Shown: one piece after another, positions 62,881-64,000 of the stretch
How positions within the stretch are numbered: the first letter of the stretch is position 1
How the letters are laid out: every line of letters begins with the position of its first letter
From: Pengzhenrongella sp031582905
GTDB taxonomy: Bacteria > Actinomycetota > Actinomycetes > Actinomycetales > Cellulomonadaceae
NCBI RefSeq assembly: GCF_031582905.1
Contig: NZ_CP133990.1
Span: forward strand, 2,356,001-2,420,000
Length of the DNA stretch: 64,000 bases
Reading direction: 5' to 3'
Notes under the pieces: model-generated
What the model was told of the DNA's origin: nothing
The model's input: the letters and a program-made list of their open reading frames with translations, nothing else
Databases searched by the model: none
Program-made: the position numbers and the translations under genes

Positions 62881-63873
62881 TCAGCGGGTGAGGGCGCCGC
62901 GCAGTCGCTCCCACTCGTCGCCGCGCAGCGGCAGGACGCCACCGTGCTTGGTGTCCGGTGGCATGTGGAACCGCTCGGGCGGGACCGGTTCCCACGCGCC
63001 CCCCGCGAGGTCCGACGTCCGGAACGCCACGTAGCCCTGCGGTCGACGCTCGTACTGGTCCAGGAACAGGTACCAGACGTCGTCGTGGTGGTCCTTGAAC
63101 ACCACGGGCCCCTCGAGCTTGCCGTGCGCGTCCGCACCGATCCGCCGCGCCACGGTTCGGAACCCGTCGGACAGGAGCGCGGGCCCGACCTCGTGGTAGA
63201 CGCGGTCGGAGTCCGGCCCGAACGACTCCTGCTTCGAGATCCGGTGCACGGCACCGTCCTGGACCAGGATCGTGGTGTCGATGACGTCGACACCACGATC
63301 GATCAGCACGGTCGGCTCGGCGATGCGACGGAAGTCCGGCGTCCAGGCCGCCAGCACCCGGCTGTACGCCTCGCCGCGGTGGTCCTCGTCGTCCGCCGCG
63401 TAGAGCGCCGACGACCAGAACAGCAGGAACTCGCCGCGCTCGGCGTCGTACACGGCCTCCGGCGCCCACGCCATCCCCGCCTCGGGCGGGGCGACCTCCA
63501 GGGTCCACGGCTCCGACCACGACACCAGGTCCGTCGACCGCCACACCAGCAGGTCGCGGCTCCCGTGACGCGTCCAGGCGTCCCATCCGGCGTCGTCGCC
63601 GCCGTAGATCCGCAGGTCGGTCGCGACGATGAAGAACTCGTCCGCGCCGCGCACGACGAACGGGTCGCGGATCCCGGTGGTGCCCACGGTGGACCGCAGC
63701 AGCGGCTCGCCGCCGTTCAGCCGGACCCACGTGCACGGGTCGTCCCCGTCACTGAGCGAGAAGTGGACCTGCTCCCCGTAGCCGTCCGGGGCCTCGACGA
63801 AGTGGACGAGCAGGTAGCCGAACCCGTCACCTGACCCCGCCGGTCGTTCCGGCGCGGCGGGGTGCGCGCTCAG
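62881..63873 (-). CDS. GH43-type glycosidase, second copy
   Basis: A propeller glycosidase of about 330 residues, homologous to the one at 44962 but without the Ig-like domain: YLLVHFVEAPDGYGEQVHFS, TTGIRDPFVVRGADEFFIVA (catalytic Asp), GMAWAPEAVYDAERGEFLLF, VIDTTILVQDG and KHGGVLPLRGDEWERLR. The frame is open back to the stop of the upstream GH51 gene. No ATG or GTG fits the full domain. A CTG at 63873 preceded by GGAGGT is the best start. Intracellular by lack of a signal. Confidence 0.82.
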   Translation of the reverse strand: MSAHPAAPERPAGSGDGFGYLLVHFVEAPDGYGEQVHFSLSDGDDPCTWVRLNGGEPLLRSTVGTTGIRDPFVVRGADEFFIVATDLRIYGGDDAGWDAWTRHGSRDLLVWRSTDLVSWSEPWTLEVAPPEAGMAWAPEAVYDAERGEFLLFWSSALYAADDEDHRGEAYSRVLAAWTPDFRRIAEPTVLIDRGVDVIDTTILVQDGAVHRISKQESFGPDSDRVYHEVGPALLSDGFRTVARRIGADAHGKLEGPVVFKDHHDDVWYLFLDQYERRPQGYVAFRTSDLAGGAWEPVPPERFHMPPDTKHGGVLPLRGDEWERLRGALTR

Positions 63874-64000
63874 CGGGACACCTCCAGCAGGAACATGCTC
63901 CAGGACGCCGCGGGCAGCTCGGCGCGCAGGGTCGTGCCGTCGACCGTGCTCGAGGTGTGCGGCCGGGGGACGACGCGGTCCGGCTCCTCCACGGTGTTCG
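63870..64000 (-). CDS. GH51 alpha-L-arabinofuranosidase, second copy (C-terminal fragment)
   Basis: The visible C terminus (NTVEEPDRVVPRPHTSSTVD, LPAASWSMFLLEVSR) matches the end of the GH51 enzyme at 48206 closely. The gene runs off the right edge. It ends at the start of the GH43 gene (CTGA overlap), repeating the GH51-GH43 gene order of the first locus. Confidence 0.88.
   Translation of the reverse strand, partial: NTVEEPDRVVPRPHTSSTVDGTTLRAELPAASWSMFLLEVSR

Noticed and set aside
1..64000. CRISPR arrays, rRNA operons, insertion sequences and biosynthetic gene clusters.
   Set aside because: I looked for regularly spaced repeats, rRNA core sequences, transposase motifs and modular synthases and saw none. 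The fab genes form a primary-metabolism operon.

Overview
The window is chromosomal DNA of a very GC-rich actinobacterium. The best fit is Cellulomonadaceae or nearby Micrococcales. This rests on the GC-biased codon use, the block of a peroxiredoxin, DUF3052, aceE, a PucR-type regulator and fabD-fabH-acpP-fabF (syntenic with mycobacterial Rv2238c-Rv2246), a class A RNase P RNA, polyphosphate glucokinase, a BldC-like regulator, and plant-polysaccharide (arabinan) genes. Taxonomy is inferred from gene content only.

Layout. 1-16.6 kb is housekeeping: nadE (3' part), panB, map, ppgK, zwf, rnpB, yaaA, RNase HI with a phosphatase, a zinc-ribbon protein, a Nif3-like protein, tRNA-Val, a peroxiredoxin, DUF3052 and aceE. 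16.7-21.6 kb is the fatty-acid synthesis cluster with its regulator, followed by DUF3145, def and a BldC-like gene. At 23.7-35.8 kb a ~12-kb integrative element sits in a CAT-anticodon tRNA gene, bounded by 45-bp direct repeats. It has a tyrosine integrase, an XRE regulator, excisionase-like proteins, a replication-type protein, a WhiB-like protein, a lone tail tape-measure protein and a distal cargo pair (a DUF3800 protein and an unknown). 35.9-44.7 kb holds a DJ-1/PfpI protein, an alpha/beta hydrolase and a siderophore-iron uptake operon with two DtxR/IdeR-type boxes. 44.9-54.4 kb is an arabinan/arabino-oligosaccharide locus: a GH43 enzyme, a five-gene operon (solute-binding protein, two permeases, GH51, GH43) and a LacI regulator with palindromic operators. 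54.6-64 kb has a membrane-anchored sulfite-oxidase-like protein, a PRC-barrel-like protein, a ribokinase-family kinase divergent from a GH65 phosphorylase, DUF1992, a DedA-like protein and a second GH43/GH51 pair cut by the window edge.

A major caveat: about 20 conserved reading frames (aceE, fabD, fabH, the Nif3-like gene, the lacI-type gene, GH65 and others) are interrupted by single-base shifts. Nearly all are repaired by adding one C or G to a run of C or G. This looks like systematic homopolymer under-calling, not real gene decay, so I annotate these as genes spanning the shift and state where it lies.

How parts work together. The arabinan locus pairs a surface-anchored endo-arabinanase with an ABC importer and an intracellular GH51 arabinofuranosidase under a LacI-type repressor. 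The fab cluster is likely controlled by the regulator gene just upstream. The iron operon couples ABC import with a reductase that releases iron from the siderophore. The integrated element lacks capsid, portal, terminase and lysis genes, so it is a remnant or a satellite-like element, not a complete prophage.
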